A stretch of DNA of 64,000 bases from Photobacterium sp. JCM 19050 (lineage in GTDB: Bacteria; Pseudomonadota; Gammaproteobacteria; Enterobacterales; Vibrionaceae), in assembly GCA_001310455.1 (NCBI GenBank), contig BAXG01000010.1, forward strand, positions 1 through 64,000, read 5' to 3'. The notes under the pieces were generated by a model. That model worked only from the letters and a program-made list of their open reading frames with translations, did no database searches and had not been told where the DNA came from. Shown piece by piece: positions 20,251 to 31,959 of the stretch (positions within the stretch are counted from its first letter, which is position 1; every line of letters begins with the position of its first letter). Made by a program: the position numbers and the translations under genes.

Positions 20251-20293
20251 TGTTTATATTTTGTGATGCTTTGATTAGGCAGGAAAATAACAA

Positions 20294-23200
20294 ATGAAAA
20301 AAGGTCGGTTAATGGGCAAGAAGCACTTTCCTTTAACGCTGGTTGCAGCATCGTGTCTGGTGGCGTTCCAGGCCAATGCGGCGTTGGATTGCACCAATAT
20401 CGATATCTGGCAGGCTGATGTTGCCTATAGTGGTGGCGCGCAGGTTCAAAAAGACAGTGTGGTCTACAAGGCAAGCTGGTGGACGCAGGGAAATGACCCG
20501 GTTTCTCACTCAGGTCCTTACCAGGAATGGAGTAAAGTTGATGTCTGCTCCGGCGATGGGGGCGGCGAAACGCCTAACACAGCGCCAAGCGTAACATTCT
20601 CAGCCCCGGCTTCCGGCAGTGAGTTTATGGTGGGCGATGCCGTTGCCGTCAGCGTTAATGCATCTGACACTGACGGCACTATTGCCAAAGTTGAATTCTC
20701 AGTGAATGGGCAGAAATTTGCCGAAGCTGGAAGTGCACCGTACCAAGCAGTGTGGACAGCTGTTGAAGGCCAGCAGCGCATTACTGCCACTGCCTATGAC
20801 AATGACGGCGCAAAAGCTGAGGCTTCTGTGTCTATCATAGTAAAAGCTGAAGTGGTAGAGCCGGAAAACCAGCTTCCGACCGTTTCCCTGACGCTCTCTG
20901 CTTCTTCTGTTGAGATGGGGAGCACTGTTTTACTGGCTGCCGACGCCGCAGATACTGATGGCACGATTGCCAAGGTCGACTTTTTCGTGAATGGCCGTCT
21001 TGCTGCAACCCGTGCAACCGCCCCTTACACGTTTGAGTTGTTGGCTGAATCAGCAGGGAACAACACGGTTTTTGCCCGTGCGACCGACAACGATGGTGCG
21101 ACTGGTGACAGTAAAAAGCAGGTGATTAACGTGACTGGCGGTGAAGTGGTGTCTGACTGCCGTCCGGAAGGCCTGTACCAGACCGAAGGCGTGAATGTGC
21201 CTTACTGCTCTGTCTATGACCAAGAAGGCCGAGAAATGCTGGGTGAAGACCACCAGCGCCGCGTTATCGGTTACTTCACAAGCTGGCGCACCGGTGACAA
21301 CCCGGCAACCGGTAAATTCCTGGCGAACGACATCCCTTGGGACAAGCTGACCCACATCAACTATGCCTTTGTCAGCATCGGCTCTGACGGCCGGGTAAAT
21401 ATCGGGGATATCAACGATCCTGAAAACGTCGCTGTCGGCCAAAGCTGGCCGGGTGTTGATATCGATCCAGCGCTTGGTTTTAAAGGCCACTTCGGCGCAC
21501 TGGCTACCTACAAGAAACGTTACGGTGTGAAAACCCTGTTCGCCATCGGCGGCTGGGCGGAAACCGGCGGCCATTTTGATGAAAACGGTGACCGTGTCGC
21601 AGACGGTGGTTTCTACACCATGACCACCAATGCCGATGGCAGCATCTACCATGCAGGGATTGAGCGTTTTGCTGATTCAGCTGTAGAGCTGATGCGCAAA
21701 TACCAGTTCGACGGTATCGATATTGACTACGAATACCCGACCAGCATGGCTGGGGCAGGCAACCCACTGGACAAGGAATTCTCTGAAAGCCGCCGTCATA
21801 TCTGATGCGCTCTTACAATGAACTGATGCGTGTGCTGCGTGAGAAGCTGGACCGAGCGTCTGCTGAAGACGGGCATCACTACCTGCTGAGCATTGCGTCG
21901 CCTTCATCTGCTTACCTGCTCCGTGGCATGGAGAACTTCGAGTCACTGAAATACCTCGACTACGTCAATATCATGTCCTATGACCTGCACGGCTCTTGGA
22001 ATGAATATGTCGGCCACAACGCTGCCCTGTATGATACCGGCGAGGACAGCGAGCTGGCACAGTGGGGCGTGTACTCAACAGAACAGTACAAGGGAACCGG
22101 TTACCTGAACACTGACTGGGCCTACCACTACATGCGTGGTGCGCTGCAATCCGGCCGTATTAATATTGGTGTGCCTTATTACACCCGTGGATGGCAAGGT
22201 GTTGACGGCGGAGAAAACGGCCTTTGGGGGCGCGCTCCCCTGCCGAACCAGAACGCCTGCCCTGAAGGTACCGGCGGTACCGGTGGCAAGTGTGGTGATG
22301 GTGCAATGGGCATCGACAACCTGTGGCATGACCTGGATACCAACGGCAATGAAATCGGTGCCGGTGTGAACCCAATGTGGCATGCCAAAAACCTGGAGAT
22401 TGGCCGACAGGGCTCTTACACCTATACAAATGGCATGGATCCGGAAAGCAACCCGGCTCACCAGGTAAGCGGCACCTACACCCGACACTATGACAACGTA
22501 GCGAAAGCGCCCTGGCTTTGGAATGCAGAGAAGCAGGTATTCCTCTCTTCCGAAGACAAGCAGTCAATTGCTGAGAAAGCAGGATACGTGGTAGACAAAG
22601 GTATCGGTGGTGTTCTGATTTGGGAACTGGCGGGCGACTACAGCTGTTACGAGATTGGTGCCAATGGCGAGCGCGGGGCGAAAGACCTGAGCGAGCAGGC
22701 ATGTTTAAACGGCCGTGGTGAGTACTACATGGGTGATACCCTGAGTAACACCATGTACGAAGCCTTCAAGTCCGCAGCCCCTTACGGTAACAAGCGCTCC
22801 GAAAATGCAGTACCGGTTGAAGCGGTGAATATCACAGTCTCTGTCGGTGGCTATAAGGAAGGTGACCAGAACTACCCAATTAACCCGAAGGTAACGTTCA
22901 CCAACAATACCGGTGTCGACCTGCCGGGTGGTACCGAGTTCCAGTTTGACTTGCCGACTTCCACACCGGACAACGCGATGGACTGGTCAGGTGCAAATCT
23001 GAAGGTGGTTGAGTCTGCCCACAGCCGGAACAACAACATTGGTGGCCTGGATGGTGCAATGCACCGTGTCGCTTTCAGCCTGCCTGGATGGAGCGGAATT
23101 GCTGCTGGGGAAACCTATGAGCTGGATATGGTGCACTACCTGCCAATCTCAGGCCCTGCAAACTACACCGTAACCATTAACGGCACTGACTATGCGTTTG

Positions 23201-23475
23201 CCTTTGAATATCCGGAAATGCCACTGGCAGAGCTTGGTGATGTGACAGACCCGGATACCGGTAACCCTGACACAGGCAACCCGGAGCCGGGAGATTGCAA
23301 CCTCGATGGCGTGAACGTTTACCCTAACTGGCCTCAGGTAGACTGGGCGGGTAACCCTGACCATGCCAAAGAAGGTGACCAGATGGTACATGATGGAACG
23401 CTGTACAAAGCCAACTGGTGGACCCGGTCTGTCCCAGGAAGCGATGGCAGTTGGAGTAAAATCTGTAAGGGGTAA
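20294..23475 (+). CDS. Secreted multidomain GH18 chitinase (one frameshift)
   Basis: About 1060 residues. A signal peptide ending in FQANA is followed by a type 5/12 chitin-binding domain ([28 protein letters not shown]), then two Ig-like modules (near 96-185 and 193-280, each with [10 protein letters not shown] or [10 protein letters not shown]). A GH18 barrel follows with the catalytic motif DGIDIDYE (D473 to general acid E480), and a C-terminal second chitin-binding domain ([21 protein letters not shown]). The frame shifts at about 21800 (one missing base); both halves are collinear. It hydrolyses chitin outside the cell, matching the amino-sugar focus of the upstream genes. Confidence 0.9.
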
Positions 23476-23483
23476 TCCTGTTA

Positions 23484-23513
23484 AAAAATGCCTCGTTTCA
23501 TCGGGGCATTTTT
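23484..23513 (+). terminator. Intrinsic terminator after the chitinase
   Basis: AAAAATGCCTCG (23484-23495) pairs with CGGGGCATTTTT (23502-23513, one G-U pair) around a 6-base loop, directly after the stop codon, ending in five T. Confidence 0.88.
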
Positions 23514-23624
23514 CAGTTTTCGATATAAAAGAAGGCCGATAACTCAATAATAAACAGAGCTATTTGTCTGGGGTATTTTGAGCTAATAAACTCTGAGAAG
23601 TATTAACCTTTAAGCTAAACAATA

Positions 23625-24791
23625 ATGAAAATCGCCATTGCCGGAACGGGTTATGTTGGCCTCTCGAATGCGATGTTGTTGGCACAACACCATGAAGTGG
23701 TTGCTGTTGATATCCTCGAAGAAAAAGTTGCGCTGTTAAACGCTAAGGCTTCACCAATTGTTGATGCTGAAATTGAAGATTTTCTGCAACACAAGTCGCT
23801 TAACTTCACTGCGACGCTGGACAAACTACTTGCGTATCAACATGCCGATTTTGTCATTATCGCCACCCCAACGGATTACGACCCGGAAACCAACTTTTTC
23901 AACACCTCAACGGTTGAGGCTGTTATCCGGGATGTTATGGAGATAAATCCCAAAGCCACGATGGTGATTAAGTCCACCATTCCCGTGGGTTACACGCAGC
24001 GTCTGCGTGAAGAATTTGGCACAGAAAACATCCTGTTCTCTCCCGAGTTTTTGAGGGAAGGACGTGCACTTTATGACAACCTTTACCCGTCACGTATTAT
24101 TGTCGGGGAGCGCTCTGAGCGCGCTCAAGTCTTTGCAAACCTTTTGCTTGGAGGTGCAGTAAAGAAGGATGTCCCGGTTCTGTTTACCGATTCGACTGAA
24201 GCAGAGGCGATCAAGCTGTTCGCCAATACGTATCTGGCCATGCGCGTGGCTTATTTCAACGAATTGGATACCTACGCACAAACTCACGGGCTTGATACCA
24301 GACAGATCATCGAAGGCGTTGGCCTCGACCCCCGAATTGGCAAACACTACAACAACCCATCATTCGGTTACGGTGGTTACTGCCTGCCTAAAGACACAAA
24401 GCAGCTTCTGGCAAACTACCAGGAAGTGCCCAATAACCTTATTCGGGCGATTGTCGATGCCAACACCACCCGTAAAGATTTTATTGCACAGTCAGTGATT
24501 GCCAAGAACCCTGCCGTGGTGGGGGTGTACCGACTGATCATGAAATCCGGCTCTGACAACTTCCGGGCTTCTGCAATTCAGGGAGTGATGAAACGCATCA
24601 AGGCAAAGGGCATCGAAGTGGTTGTTTATGAACCGGTACTTCAGAAAGAAGAGTTCTATCGTTCAAAAGTCATCAAAGATCTGGCGGAATTCAAAAAGAT
24701 TTCCGATGTCATTATTTCCAATCGTATGGATACAGAATTGGAGGATGTTGCCGGGAAGGTGTTTACACGCGATCTTTTTGGCGCAGACTGA
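23625..24791 (+). CDS. ugd: UDP-glucose 6-dehydrogenase
   Basis: 388 residues. It oxidises UDP-glucose to UDP-glucuronate using two NAD+. The N-terminal Rossmann fold has [10 protein letters not shown]; the conserved blocks [27 protein letters not shown] and the catalytic Cys253 in GGYCLPKD are present. The product feeds capsule, exopolysaccharide or LPS synthesis. It stands alone between terminators with no polysaccharide genes beside it. Start ATG 23625 gives the canonical [12 protein letters not shown]. Confidence 0.95.
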   Translation: MKIAIAGTGYVGLSNAMLLAQHHEVVAVDILEEKVALLNAKASPIVDAEIEDFLQHKSLNFTATLDKLLAYQHADFVIIATPTDYDPETNFFNTSTVEAVIRDVMEINPKATMVIKSTIPVGYTQRLREEFGTENILFSPEFLREGRALYDNLYPSRIIVGERSERAQVFANLLLGGAVKKDVPVLFTDSTEAEAIKLFANTYLAMRVAYFNELDTYAQTHGLDTRQIIEGVGLDPRIGKHYNNPSFGYGGYCLPKDTKQLLANYQEVPNNLIRAIVDANTTRKDFIAQSVIAKNPAVVGVYRLIMKSGSDNFRASAIQGVMKRIKAKGIEVVVYEPVLQKEEFYRSKVIKDLAEFKKISDVIISNRMDTELEDVAGKVFTRDLFGAD

Positions 24792-24826
24792 TGCTGTAGA
24801 TAGCTCTTTCGTTGAAAAACAAGAAA

Positions 24827-24848
24827 CCCGGCATTCGCCGGGCTTTTT
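24827..24848. terminator. Shared terminator between ugd and folD
   Basis: CCCGGC (24827-24832) and GCCGGG (24837-24842) with a 4-base loop, followed by CTTTTTC on the plus strand and preceded by A-rich sequence, so it can serve both converging genes. Confidence 0.8.
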
Positions 24849-24867
24849 CTATCTTTCTTCCACTCGG

Positions 24868-25722
24868 TTACGAGTGGTACTGCTCACAGGCCAGCAGGGT
24901 ATTTTCAATCAGGCTGGCGACGGTCATCGGGCCAACACCGCCCGGGACAGGTGTGATATGGCTGGCGCGCTCGCGGGCAACATCGTATTCCACATCACCT
25001 ACCAATTTGCCGCTGTCCAGTCGGTTGATGCCGACATCAATAACAACCGCACCAGGTTTTATCCATGAACCCGGAATAAAGCCTGGTTTACCAACGGCTA
25101 CCACCAGAATGTCGGCCTGGCGCACATGGCCTTCCAAATCCTGGGTAAAGCGATGACAGGTGGTGGTGGTACAGCCGGCCAAAAGCAACTCCATGGTCAT
25201 TGGGCGGCCAACGATATTAGAGGCTCCAACCATCACAGCATGTTTGCCACGGGTGGCAATATTGTACCGCTCAAGCAGGGTCACAATGCCTTTCGGAGTA
25301 CATGAACGAAGCTTTGGAATGCGCTGGCACAGGCGACCGACGTTATAGGGGTGGAAACCGTCTACATCTTTGTCTGGGTTGATGGTTTCCAGCACTTTGG
25401 TGTCATCAATGCCGGCAGGCAACGGAAGCTGAACCAGGATACCGTCAATGGTGTCATCGTTGTTCAGTTGTTCAATAAGGTCGAGCAGCTCTTTTTCTGC
25501 GGTGGTCGCGGGAAGGTCATAAGACTTGGACACAAAGCCTACTTCTTCGCAGGCACGGCGTTTGCTGCCGACATAAACCTGTGAAGCTGGATCTTCGCCA
25601 ACCAAGATTACCGCAAGGCCCGGCGCACGCAGCCCTGCATCTCTTCGCGCCTTCACCCGTGCCGCTACTTCTTGACGAACTGTCTGGGAAATAAGTTTTC
25701 CATCAATGATTTGCGCTGCCAT
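24868..25722 (-). CDS. folD: Bifunctional methylenetetrahydrofolate dehydrogenase/cyclohydrolase
   Basis: 284 residues, cytosolic one-carbon metabolism: interconverts 5,10-methylene-THF, 5,10-methenyl-THF and 10-formyl-THF. Typical motifs are [51 protein letters not shown] and [11 protein letters not shown]. The gene is unbroken and has the standard length. It converges on ugd. Confidence 0.96.
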   Translation of the reverse strand: MAAQIIDGKLISQTVRQEVAARVKARRDAGLRAPGLAVILVGEDPASQVYVGSKRRACEEVGFVSKSYDLPATTAEKELLDLIEQLNNDDTIDGILVQLPLPAGIDDTKVLETINPDKDVDGFHPYNVGRLCQRIPKLRSCTPKGIVTLLERYNIATRGKHAVMVGASNIVGRPMTMELLLAGCTTTTCHRFTQDLEGHVRQADILVVAVGKPGFIPGSWIKPGAVVIDVGINRLDSGKLVGDVEYDVARERASHITPVPGGVGPMTVASLIENTLLACEQYHS

Positions 25723-25943
25723 GTCTTTCCTTCGGCGTTAAAGAGGGGGAACTGAATTGCGCGCTATTGTCGCAAAAACAGATGACATTTTCTATTGCGC
25801 AAACGTTTTCGTCAGATTGAATGGGCCAGATTTTGGCGTTTTCCCTCTTTTACACGTTAAGTCGTGAACGACTGGCTCTGTTAAGTACTTCTCGTTGTTA
25901 CATTCTGGTAACGTAAACAACGAAACCAAAAAAGGAGAGGTAA

Positions 25944-26908
25944 ATGCAACTCAGTGCCAAAGATGTCAGCAGATATTTGCCTTGGGACAGGTTGATTGAT
26001 GCATTGGACAAGATTTTTACCAGTAATGCCTGTGCGCCGCTCAGGCATCACCACAGCGTACCTGTACCGGGAACTAAAGACGCTACCATGCTGTTGATGC
26101 CAGCTTGGCTGGAAGGGGAATTCGTTGGCGTAAAACTGGTTAATGTTTTTCCGGGCAACAGTGAACTTGGCTTACCGGGACTGAGCAGCAACTATACCTT
26201 GAGTTGCGGGAAAACCGGGCGTCCGTTGCTTCAATTGGACGGAAATGAACTGACAGCAAGACGGACTGCAGCGGCTTCCGCACTGGCATCCCGTTACCTT
26301 TCCCGTGATTCATCTAAAGTCATGCTGATGATGGGAGCCGGAGGATGGCGAGGAAACTTATCCCGGCGCACCGTTCTGTCCGGGACATTGACGAAATTTG
26401 GGTCTGGAACCACAATGAGGTGGCGGCTCAAAAGCTGGTGGATGAGCTGGCTGAATCTGGTGTGGAAGCCCATCTTTGCAGTCAGGGGAAACTTGAACAG
26501 GTCGCTTCCCGAGCCGATATCATAAGCTGTGCAACACTGGCTGAGACCCCAATTGTATCCGGCCAGTGGCTTAAACCCGGCGCGCATCTCGATCTTGTTG
26601 GCAGTTTTACGCCTAAAATGCGCGAAGCAGACAACCTTACCATGCAAATGGGGCATATTTTTGTCGATACCCGCTATGGTGCGCTGCATGAAACCGGGGA
26701 TTTGATTACCCCATTAAAGGAAAATGCGATCACAGAAAGGGATATTCTGGCGGAATTCGCGGATCTGTGCGGCGGCAGGCATCGGGGAAGGAAAGCATTG
26801 GATAACCCAGATGAGGCGATCACGGTATTCAAGTCTGTCGGCGATTCCCGGGAAGATCTTGCCGGGGCGATGCTGGCCTACCAATCCTGCACGTCACAAG
26901 GCGTATAA
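25944..26908 (+). CDS. Ornithine cyclodeaminase/mu-crystallin family protein (one frameshift)
   Basis: About 320 residues. The N-terminal part (LSAKDVSRYLPW, GVKLVNVFPGNSELGLPG, LDGNELTARRTAAASALAS) and the C-terminal Rossmann part (IDEIWVWNHNEVAAQKL, DIISCATLAETPI, DLVGSFTP) belong to the OCD family. The break at 26342 is repaired by one G in a G run (GAGGMARKLIPAHR). Members include ornithine cyclodeaminase and delta-1-pyrroline-2-carboxylate reductase. The FAD amine oxidase gene three bases downstream makes an imino-acid role in proline or hydroxyproline turnover plausible, but the substrate is not established. Confidence 0.78.
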
Positions 26909-26911
26909 GCG

Positions 26912-28178
26912 GTGGCTGAGCGTGACTCAATCCCCGAAAGCCAGCACGTCGCTGTTATCGGAGCCGGTATTGTCGGTCTGTGTACGGCGCTTGAGCTGCA
27001 GCGTGCCGGGTATCTGGTGACACTATATGACGGGCAACTTCCCGGACATGGCGCCTCATTCGGCAACGCCGGGTATATTGCCACCGAATTGATTGAACCG
27101 CTTTCCTCCCTGGCTACTCTGCGAGCCGCCCCCAAGATGCTGCTTGATCCTAAAGGGCCGCTGGCGCTTCCGGCAAAGCACCTCATCAATGTGATTCCCT
27201 GGCTGGTAAAGTTTATAGCTGCCGCACAACCTTGCCGGGTTGAGAGTAGCAGGCAGCTTTGGTCAGCCAGAATGGCGGGGCAGTTGCAGCCTGGAAACGC
27301 TGCCTTAGCGATACCGGCGGAATGGAACACTTGAAACGTTCCGGGTACCTGCTGCTTTGGGAATCGGAGAGGCGCTACTGGGAGGCGGTAGAGAAGCAGA
27401 AGTTCCTTGCGTCGAGAGGGATCCACGCCCAGTTGGTAAACCGGGATGATATCGCCGTTATGGAGCCTGACTTGGGAGAAAGCGTCAGTCATGGGCTGTT
27501 ATTTCATGATGCATACCAGGTCAGTGAGCCGTTTCTCCTTTGCCAGCATCTTTTTGCTGTGTTCTCAGAAAGGGGAGGGAAATTTGTAAACCGGAGAGTC
27601 ACCCGTTTGGGTGAATCGAATGAGAAAGCTGAAATTTTATCAGATGCCGGAAAGCTCCTTTTTGATTACGCCGTCGTGGCGGCAGGGGCGTGGAGCAGGG
27701 AGCTGCTTCAATCCACCGGTATTGATGTTCCATTGGAAGCTGAACGGGGTTACCACCTGACGTTGAGTACAGAAGACGTGCAACTTAACCGGCCGATTGG
27801 TTCAGTCGAGAGAAAGTGCGTCCTCTCACCGCTTTCATCGGGAATCAGAATCGTCGGGATAACTGAGCTGGGTGGGCTGTCCCTTGAGCCGGTTAAACAC
27901 CGTTTCAATGCGCTTTGGCACCACATGAAAGGCTGTTGCCCGGACTCTCAGGAAAACGGGGTACCTGCCAAGAGTGGATGGGACACAGACCGACGTTGCC
28001 AGACTCACTGCCTGTTATTGACCGCCATCCCCTGCACCCTCGGATACTCCTGGCATTCGGAAACCAGCACCTTGGCCTTACGCAGGCAGCAGTAACAGCG
28101 GAAGTCCTTACGGGCTTGCTCACTGGTAATCAACCCCGAATAGATCCTGCCCCGTTTACTGTTATGCGGTTTAAATGA
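26912..28178 (+). CDS. DadA-like FAD-dependent amino acid oxidoreductase (two frameshifts)
   Basis: About 422 residues from GTG 26912. The FAD-binding motif GAGIVGLCTALELQRAGY is near the N-terminus; GASFGNAGYIA, then YAVVAAGAWSRELLQSTGI and ERGYHLTL follow, and the C-terminus has PVIDRHP and AFGNQHLGLTQA. This is the D-amino-acid dehydrogenase/glycine oxidase superfamily. The frame drops one base near 27290 and again near 27932. It follows the cyclodeaminase-like gene after three bases, so the two are co-translated. A D-proline or hydroxyproline-type substrate is possible; the sequence alone does not decide. Confidence 0.78.
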
Positions 28179-28211
28179 AAAAGGGCGGGTAACCTGATTA
28201 CCCGCCCTTTT
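28179..28211. terminator. Bidirectional terminator
   Basis: AAAAGGGCGGGTAA (28179-28192) pairs perfectly with TTACCCGCCCTTTT (28198-28211) around five bases. It separates two converging genes and has A and T tracts suitable for both strands. Confidence 0.9.
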
Positions 28212-28231
28212 CTTGTAACTGTATTTCGTTG

Positions 28232-29416
28232 TTATGCCGCGCTGAGGTTTGGCATATGGCGGCGGTCGCGGAAGTAAACAACAATCATGTAAACCGCGGT
28301 GCTGATCATGCAGGCTGCGAGGTAAACCATGATGCCGTGCTTGCTTTCAAACACGTTGTCTGCGAGCACTGGACCAATGACCGAGCCTACGCTGTAGCTC
28401 AGGAGCAGGACTTCGGTTGCTGCAACAATCTGAGCTTTGGTCAATGTAGTGCAACCGTGTGTGATGGCAATCGGGTAGAGGGCAAACACCGCCGCGCCAA
28501 GCACCAACAGGGAGCCAGCCATCACCACGTAGTTCTGCGAAATAACTGCAAGCGCCACCGCACCACTGCCGATGATACAAAACAGTGCCATAAGCAGTAC
28601 CTTGCTCATCCGGCCGGACAGGTAGCTCACAATCGGCTGGATGACCATACCCCCCAACCACAACCAGCGCCATCAGGCACCTACTTGCTGGTGGTCAGCC
28701 ACGCGCATGTTCAGGTATACCGGCAACAAGCCGTAAACCGCACCCAGTGTCAGGCCAGATACCAGACAGCCGATATAGGCGGCTTTGCGCAGTTTTTTTA
28801 GCTCGGAAAAGCTGATGGAGACATGACCGACATCCTGGGGCTCTCCGTGTTTGAAGAACAGGGGAGGCAGAATAGCCAGCGCAATCAGAATCCCGACAAA
28901 CACGTAAGGCATCAGCTTCGACGCCAATGTAACCGATACCCAGCTGGCCCAGGCATTTCCGCCGTACAGTGATGTCATATAGAAGCCAAGGCGTTTGGCT
29001 CGCTGCTTGTCGTCATCTGCCATCAACAGCCAGGATTCCACCACCACGAAAATACCAGCTACCGCTACACCTGCAATAAAGCGGGAAACCAGCCAGACGC
29101 CCTGGCCGGGAATAGCAGCCATCGCTGCAATGGTTGTCAGCAATACAGACAAAAACAGGACAAAAGCAGCGCGGTGTTTCATGGCCCCGACAATACGGGC
29201 ACTGAAGGTCGCACCGAGCAGCAAACCGCCATAAAACGCACTGGCGAGCCAGGCAGCCAGGTGCGGGGGCATTTTCAGCGGAGCAAGCGCGAGCGGGATA
29301 AGGCTCATCAGGTAGCCGGCAGCAACAGCAAACAGGCTAAGGCTGATAACAGGAACCCAAGGCATTCCGGCTGGGCGTGCAGGCTCCATGCTTACTTCGT
29401 CAGCATTTAAATTCAT
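28232..29416 (-). CDS. MFS transporter, YcaD-like (one frameshift)
   Basis: About 395 residues with roughly 12 hydrophobic segments. The pattern (LASAFYGGLLLGATFSARIVG, then GIFVVVESWLLMADDD, then ALYPIAITHGCTTL and LLLSYSVGSVIGPVLAD) matches the YcaD branch of the major facilitator superfamily, whose substrates are unknown. The frame changes near 28665 in the middle loop, probably by a small indel. I chose the ATG at 29416; 29395 and 29440 are possible starts. It is divergent from nothing close; a 160-base gap separates it from mgtC. Confidence 0.78.
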
Positions 29417-29522
29417 TAACTTACTCGCAGAAAAATGCACCGCTGAGGTGGATAAAAGATGGTCAGAGCGGGCGCACTATGCACGTCGAAGGCGGGTAGG
29501 TAAAGCGAGGGAATTTTGTGAT

Positions 29523-29545
29523 CTCGATAAAGTTTTTTTATCGAG
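29523..29545. other. Hairpin between mgtC and the MFS gene
   Basis: CTCGATAA (29523-29530) pairs with TTATCGAG (29538-29545) around a 7-base loop. On the minus strand it lies after the mgtC terminator and before the MFS gene. A regulatory or stabilising role is possible; the sequence does not show which. Confidence 0.35.
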
Positions 29546-29557
29546 GCCAAGTGGCTG

Positions 29558-29593
29558 AAAAAGGCCTGCTTAAGGCCTGCTTAAGGCCTTTTT
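29558..29593 (-). terminator. Terminator after mgtC built on a tandem repeat
   Basis: AAGGCCT-type arms recur three times (AAAAAGGCCT at 29558-29567 and AGGCCTTTTT at 29584-29593, with a further AAGGCCT between), forming alternative hairpins that end in a T run on the minus strand. The first arm overlaps the mgtC stop codon. Confidence 0.7.
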
Positions 29594-30099
29594 ACCAAGC
29601 GGTTGCGCTTCTTTTTCCATCTGGCATGAACGCCCTGGCGAAGGGTGGAGAAACTGTTTTCGATAACGTCCATTCCAACCAGTATAAAGAGGGCAAGCAG
29701 GCAGATAATAAAGGCCTGGCGTTCGTAACCAAGGGCAATGGTTAACCCAAGGCTTGCCATCAACCAGACCGCGGCAGCTGATGTGACCCCATGAATTTGC
29801 CCGTCGCGCGCCATCATCACGCCTGCACCGAGAAAACCGACGCCGGTAATGATTTGGCCCAGTACACGGGCGTGGTCGAGGGAAGTTTCAGATAATGACA
29901 TGGCCAGGCGCATAAACAGGTAGGTACCGAGAATAATGAGCGTAGCGGTGCGGATCCCTACGGGCTTACCGCGAATCTGGCGTTCAATTCCAAGGATCCA
30001 GCCACAGGCGGCGCAGGTCAGAATGCCTATCCAGGTAAAGGGGGTGATATCAAACCAGGCGGCGAACTGCAGGCTGCCACTCTGTAATGAAGCGTCCAT
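29581..30099 (-). CDS. MgtC/SapB family membrane protein
   Basis: 172 residues with about five hydrophobic helices and the MgtC signatures WILGIERQIRGKPVGIRTATL and GQIITGVGFLGAGVMM. MgtC proteins are linked to low-magnesium survival and inhibition of F-type ATPase in pathogens; many homologues lack a known role. The ATG at 30099 is preferred to the TTG one codon upstream. The C-terminus is short and basic (KKKRNRLVKRP), with no ACT-like domain, so it is the minimal form of the family. Confidence 0.85.
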   Translation of the reverse strand: MDASLQSGSLQFAAWFDITPFTWIGILTCAACGWILGIERQIRGKPVGIRTATLIILGTYLFMRLAMSLSETSLDHARVLGQIITGVGFLGAGVMMARDGQIHGVTSAAAVWLMASLGLTIALGYERQAFIICLLALFILVGMDVIENSFSTLRQGVHARWKKKRNRLVKRP

Positions 30100-30243
30100 C
30101 AATTTGGCACAGACTTAAAAAAGGTGCTGCAATATCTTATGAAAGCGGTTTTTTGGCAAACTCTTTTTCATGCCAAAATGTAACCTATTGATGGGGTTAT
30201 GCCTCAATTTTGACCACTTAACACAGTAAAGCCGGGAAAACCG

Positions 30244-30271
30244 TTGACGCAAGGGGTGGGGTCTTTATAAT
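30244..30271 (+). promoter_or_regulatory. Sigma-70 promoter of tRNA-Arg
   Basis: TTGACG (30244-30249) and TATAAT (30266-30271) are separated by 16 bases, close to consensus. A GC-containing discriminator follows and the tRNA begins 18 bases after the -10 box, as for stringently controlled stable RNA genes. Confidence 0.85.
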
Positions 30272-30289
30272 TCTCACCGCACAAGCAGT

Positions 30290-30366
<77 letters not shown>

Positions 30367-30375
30367 CGCATTCTG

Positions 30376-30403
30376 AAGCCTCGGCAAATTGCCGGGGCTT
30401 TTT
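30376..30403 (+). terminator. Terminator of tRNA-Arg
   Basis: AAGCCTCGGC (30376-30385) pairs with GCCGGGGCTT (30391-30400) around AAATT, followed by TTT, ten bases after the tRNA end. Confidence 0.88.
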
Positions 30404-30907
<504 letters not shown>

Positions 30908-31879
30908 ATGAAAGGAATTTCTCTTGCCGCAGCGATTCTAGCTGCTGTTTCTGGTTTCTCATTTAGTGATAATGCCAGTGCGGCCGACCATTTTGTCACC
31001 ATCGGCACCGGTGGACAGACAGGGGTTTACTATGTTGCCGGGCAGTCAATCTGTCGCTTTGTAAACCGCGGTGCCGATACCCACCATATCAAGTGTAATG
31101 CACCGGCCAGTGGTGGTGGCGTGGCAAACGTGAACGGCCTTCGCAGTGGTGAATACAACTTTGGCATTATGCAGTCTGACCACCAGTACAAAGCCCTGAA
31201 CGGTGCAGCACCATTCCATAATCAGGAAGCGATGAAAGACATCCGCGCTGTATTTTCGCTGCAAAGTGAAGTATTCACCGTCCTTGCGCGAAAGGATGCC
31301 AGCATCACCAGTTTTGAGGCGCTCAAAGGCAAGCGAGTTAACATCGGTAACCCGGGTTCCGGTCAGCGCGATACCTTTGAAGAAATCATGAAAGCCAAAA
31401 GCTGGAACCATGATGTCTTTAGTCTGGTGTCAGACCTGAAACCGGCTGAGCAGGCTTCAGCGATGAGCGACAACAACATCGATGCGATGAGTTATTTTGT
31501 CGGTCACCCTAACGGTGCAATTCAGGAAGCCTCTACCACCACAGATGCTGTTTTGGTTCCGGTAACCGGCCCTGAAATTGATGCACTCCTGAAAGAGAAA
31601 ACCTATTTCACCAAGGCAGTCATTCCGGGCGGCATGTACCGTGGCAACCCGGAAGACACCCAGTCAATCGGCGGCAAAGCGGTACTTTCAACCACAGCCG
31701 AGACTGATCCTGAACTGGTTTATCAACTAGTGAAGTCGGTATTTGACAACCTTGACCGCTTTAAGCGCCTCCACCCTGCATTCAAGGATTTGAACGAAGC
31801 AGAGATGATCGACGCAGGCCTGACAGCACCATTGCATGACGGTGCAGTGCGTTACTACAAGGAACGTGGCTGGATTTAA
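30908..31879 (+). CDS. TAXI-family TRAP transporter substrate-binding protein
   Basis: 323 residues. A signal peptide ends near NASAADHF; the mature protein has the TAXI features FVTIGTGGQTGVYYVAG, VNGLRSGEYNFGIMQSD, LKGKRVNIGNPGSGQRDTFE and SYFVGHPNGAIQEA. It binds the ligand in the periplasm and passes it to the fused permease encoded 80 bases downstream. TAXI proteins often take dicarboxylates or glutamate; no ligand can be fixed here. AGAAGGA precedes the ATG. Confidence 0.9.
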   Translation: MKGISLAAAILAAVSGFSFSDNASAADHFVTIGTGGQTGVYYVAGQSICRFVNRGADTHHIKCNAPASGGGVANVNGLRSGEYNFGIMQSDHQYKALNGAAPFHNQEAMKDIRAVFSLQSEVFTVLARKDASITSFEALKGKRVNIGNPGSGQRDTFEEIMKAKSWNHDVFSLVSDLKPAEQASAMSDNNIDAMSYFVGHPNGAIQEASTTTDAVLVPVTGPEIDALLKEKTYFTKAVIPGGMYRGNPEDTQSIGGKAVLSTTAETDPELVYQLVKSVFDNLDRFKRLHPAFKDLNEAEMIDAGLTAPLHDGAVRYYKERGWI

Positions 31880-31959
31880 TTCTCCCTCATGGTAAATGAG
31901 CAACCGTAGCCCTTTGTCGGGGCTGCGGTCTATCCCTCAGAGTTGTAAGAGAAACGTTT

